Source: an uncultured Aquimarina sp.
GTDB taxonomy: Bacteria > Bacteroidota > Bacteroidia > Flavobacteriales > Flavobacteriaceae
Reading direction: 5' to 3'
DNA: 64,000 nt
Assembly: GCA_947489195.1 (NCBI GenBank)
Contig: CANLCT010000019.1
Coordinates: forward strand, 1-64,000
In this document: positions 63,046 to 64,000 of the stretch, one piece after another
Position numbering within the stretch: the stretch's first letter is position 1
Layout of the letters: each line of letters starts with the position of its first letter
Translations under genes and position numbers: made by a program
The notes under the pieces: generated by a model
The model's input: the letters and a program-made list of their open reading frames with translations, nothing else
Databases searched by the model: none
Told to the model about the DNA's origin: nothing

Positions 63046-63403
63046 TAAAACACAAATTATACTTATAACCAAATAGTTGAGATTTTTTTTTGCAAAAAAT
63101 CATCAATACCTAAATACTTAAAAAAATTAAGACCCTTTTTTAGATAATAACTTATAACCTGAGTTCGACATAATTTTATTCAACTGACAAAATTGTCAAT
63201 TCAAATAATTTTCGATATATAATTGTATGAAGAAGGGCTATTTTGATACGAAAAAAGATGAATTCTCGATATAAAATTCTTACAGAATTTCACTCAAAAT
63301 AACATCTTTTTCTTATATCGAACTCTCATTTATATATACATAAATAAGTAACTGAATCTAAAAACAGGCGTATTACTTTTGATAAAAATAAGGTTACATA
63401 CAA
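63013..63403. other. Structured 391-bp intergenic region upstream of the ABC operon
   Basis: Besides the GntR operator, it holds a TGACAA-AA-TTGTCA palindrome at 63185-63198 and three copies of a TCGATATAAA-like motif: direct at 63212-63224 and 63266-63278, inverted at 63313-63321. The AAAAAAGATG at 63251-63260 is complementary to CATCTTTTT at 63303-63311, crossing the other pairing. No ORF longer than a few codons is supported. Confidence 0.5.
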
Positions 63404-63841
63404 CTATGCTAATACCAATTCCATTTGTTGGTGCAATACTCCTGTTTTTTTTGAAGGATAAACTTGATCAATAGCTATAAATCCAAATTTTTCATAAAAT
63501 GACAATGCTGTTATTCTAGCACTAAGTCTTACTTTATCAACTCTTAATTCCGAACATTTCACTAACAAAAGAGACATTATTTTTTTTCCAACACCTTTAT
63601 ACTGACAAGTTAAAACTACTGCCATTTGAGATATTATACCAATATTATTTTCAATAACAGTAAGCCGACCTGTTCCTAATATTTTATTGTTTTTTTCTAT
63701 AATTAAATGATAACTTTCTGCTTCAAAAGCGTCGTTTAGCAGTTCATTTGCATTTTCAAAATCTTTAAAAAAAAGCGCTTTTCTTAACTGAAATGCTTGG
63801 TCATAAAAGCTTGAATCTTGTGTCACAAAATGACTTTCCAT
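63404..63841 (-). CDS. GNAT-family N-acetyltransferase
   Basis: A 145-residue acetyltransferase of the ElaA/YjdJ-like GNAT type. ILGTGRLTVIENNIGIISQMAVVLTCQYKGVGKKIMSLLL contains motif A with the acetyl-CoA loop, here QYKGVG instead of the common QxxGxG with Arg. LSARITALSFYEKFGFIAIDQVY is motif B with the usual FYxKxGF. Substrate unknown. It is expressed separately from the ABC operon, with a structured gap in between. Confidence 0.9.
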   Translation of the reverse strand: MESHFVTQDSSFYDQAFQLRKALFFKDFENANELLNDAFEAESYHLIIEKNNKILGTGRLTVIENNIGIISQMAVVLTCQYKGVGKKIMSLLLVKCSELRVDKVRLSARITALSFYEKFGFIAIDQVYPSKKTGVLHQQMELVLA

Positions 63842-63872
63842 GAGCTGAAAAATTAGAACTATTTTCTATTTA

Positions 63873-64000
63873 TTAGGTGTTAATCAATTTTCTTTTTACA
63901 AAATTCATTACAAAATCAGTATCCCAATGCTCATTTATATTATCTATTTCCATTACTTGATCCATTATTTGAGCCTGAGCTTCTCCATAACTCATTGCTT
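63873..64000 (-). CDS. 3' end of an unrecognised gene
   Basis: An open frame from the window edge to a TAA at 63873-63875 covers 42 codons. It ends MSYGEAQAQIMDQVMEIDNI, then NEHWDTDFVMNFVKRKLINT, an acidic helix and a basic tail. It is 31 bp from the GNAT start on the same strand, so the two could be one transcript. I recognise no family from this fragment. Confidence 0.5.
   Translation of the reverse strand, partial: AMSYGEAQAQIMDQVMEIDNINEHWDTDFVMNFVKRKLINT

Noticed and set aside
63185..63198. TGACAA-AA-TTGTCA palindrome as a named regulator box
   Set aside because: Too short to assign to a regulator family; mentioned only as part of the structured gap.

Overview
The window is about 64 kb of AT-rich DNA from a member of the Bacteroidota, most likely a marine Flavobacteriaceae. 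The evidence is several T9SS-type C-terminal sorting domains, a GldA gliding ATPase, tandem DUF2807/GIN proteins, surface lipoproteins with a Cys-Ser-Asp-Asp-Asp start, and -7 boxes of the form TAnnTTTG, with TTTG 18 nt upstream in the two best promoters (pheA and rfbA). Translation starts lack clear Shine-Dalgarno sequences. No rRNA, tRNA, CRISPR array, insertion sequence or prophage was recognised.

Left part (1-24 kb). The window opens in the start of a UDP-glucose dehydrogenase gene, then a HipBA toxin-antitoxin pair. Convergent to it lies a two-gene LodA/LodB-type unit in which the quinone-cofactor oxidase (LodA) is fused behind a catalase-like domain. Next is a seven-gene minus-strand operon for a tripartite efflux system: TolC, HlyD-type adaptor, MacB-type ATPase, two paralogous FtsX-type permeases and two GIN-domain envelope proteins. 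An outer-membrane protein made of three repeats, dihydrolipoyl dehydrogenase, an aldose epimerase plus enolase-superfamily sugar-acid enzyme, a thioredoxin-fold protein and a pirin follow.

Middle (24-47 kb). pyrF is followed by an aromatic amino acid gene block (pheA, aminotransferase, tyrA, DAHP synthase-chorismate mutase). Its leader encodes a Phe-rich 17-residue peptide followed by competing antiterminator and terminator hairpins, a classical attenuator. Divergent from it are gldA and a GH3 glucosidase. Then come a dTDP-L-rhamnose cluster (rfbA, rfbC, rfbD, rfbB) running into KDO genes (kdsD, kdsB) and a CpsB-type PHP phosphatase, which together point to O-antigen/LPS and capsule synthesis. 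gpmI, a small outer-membrane barrel, map, a methyltransferase, a DUF885 lipoprotein and a second pirin complete this part.

Right part (47-64 kb), almost all on the minus strand: ApbE, two unknown proteins, a dicarboxylate/glutamate symporter, a 1239-residue secreted GH16 beta-agarase-like enzyme with four nearly identical 339-bp repeats, two CBM6 modules and a T9SS tail, a secreted trypsin-like protease with T9SS tail, an S9 peptidase, a TraB/GumN protein, and an ABC transporter operon containing its own GntR regulator with a near-perfect operator at the first start codon. A GNAT acetyltransferase and the 3' end of an unrecognised gene close the window.

The best candidates for something new are the catalase-LodA fusion with its LodB partner, the Phe attenuator, the three-fold repeated outer-membrane protein and the homogenised repeats in the agarase.
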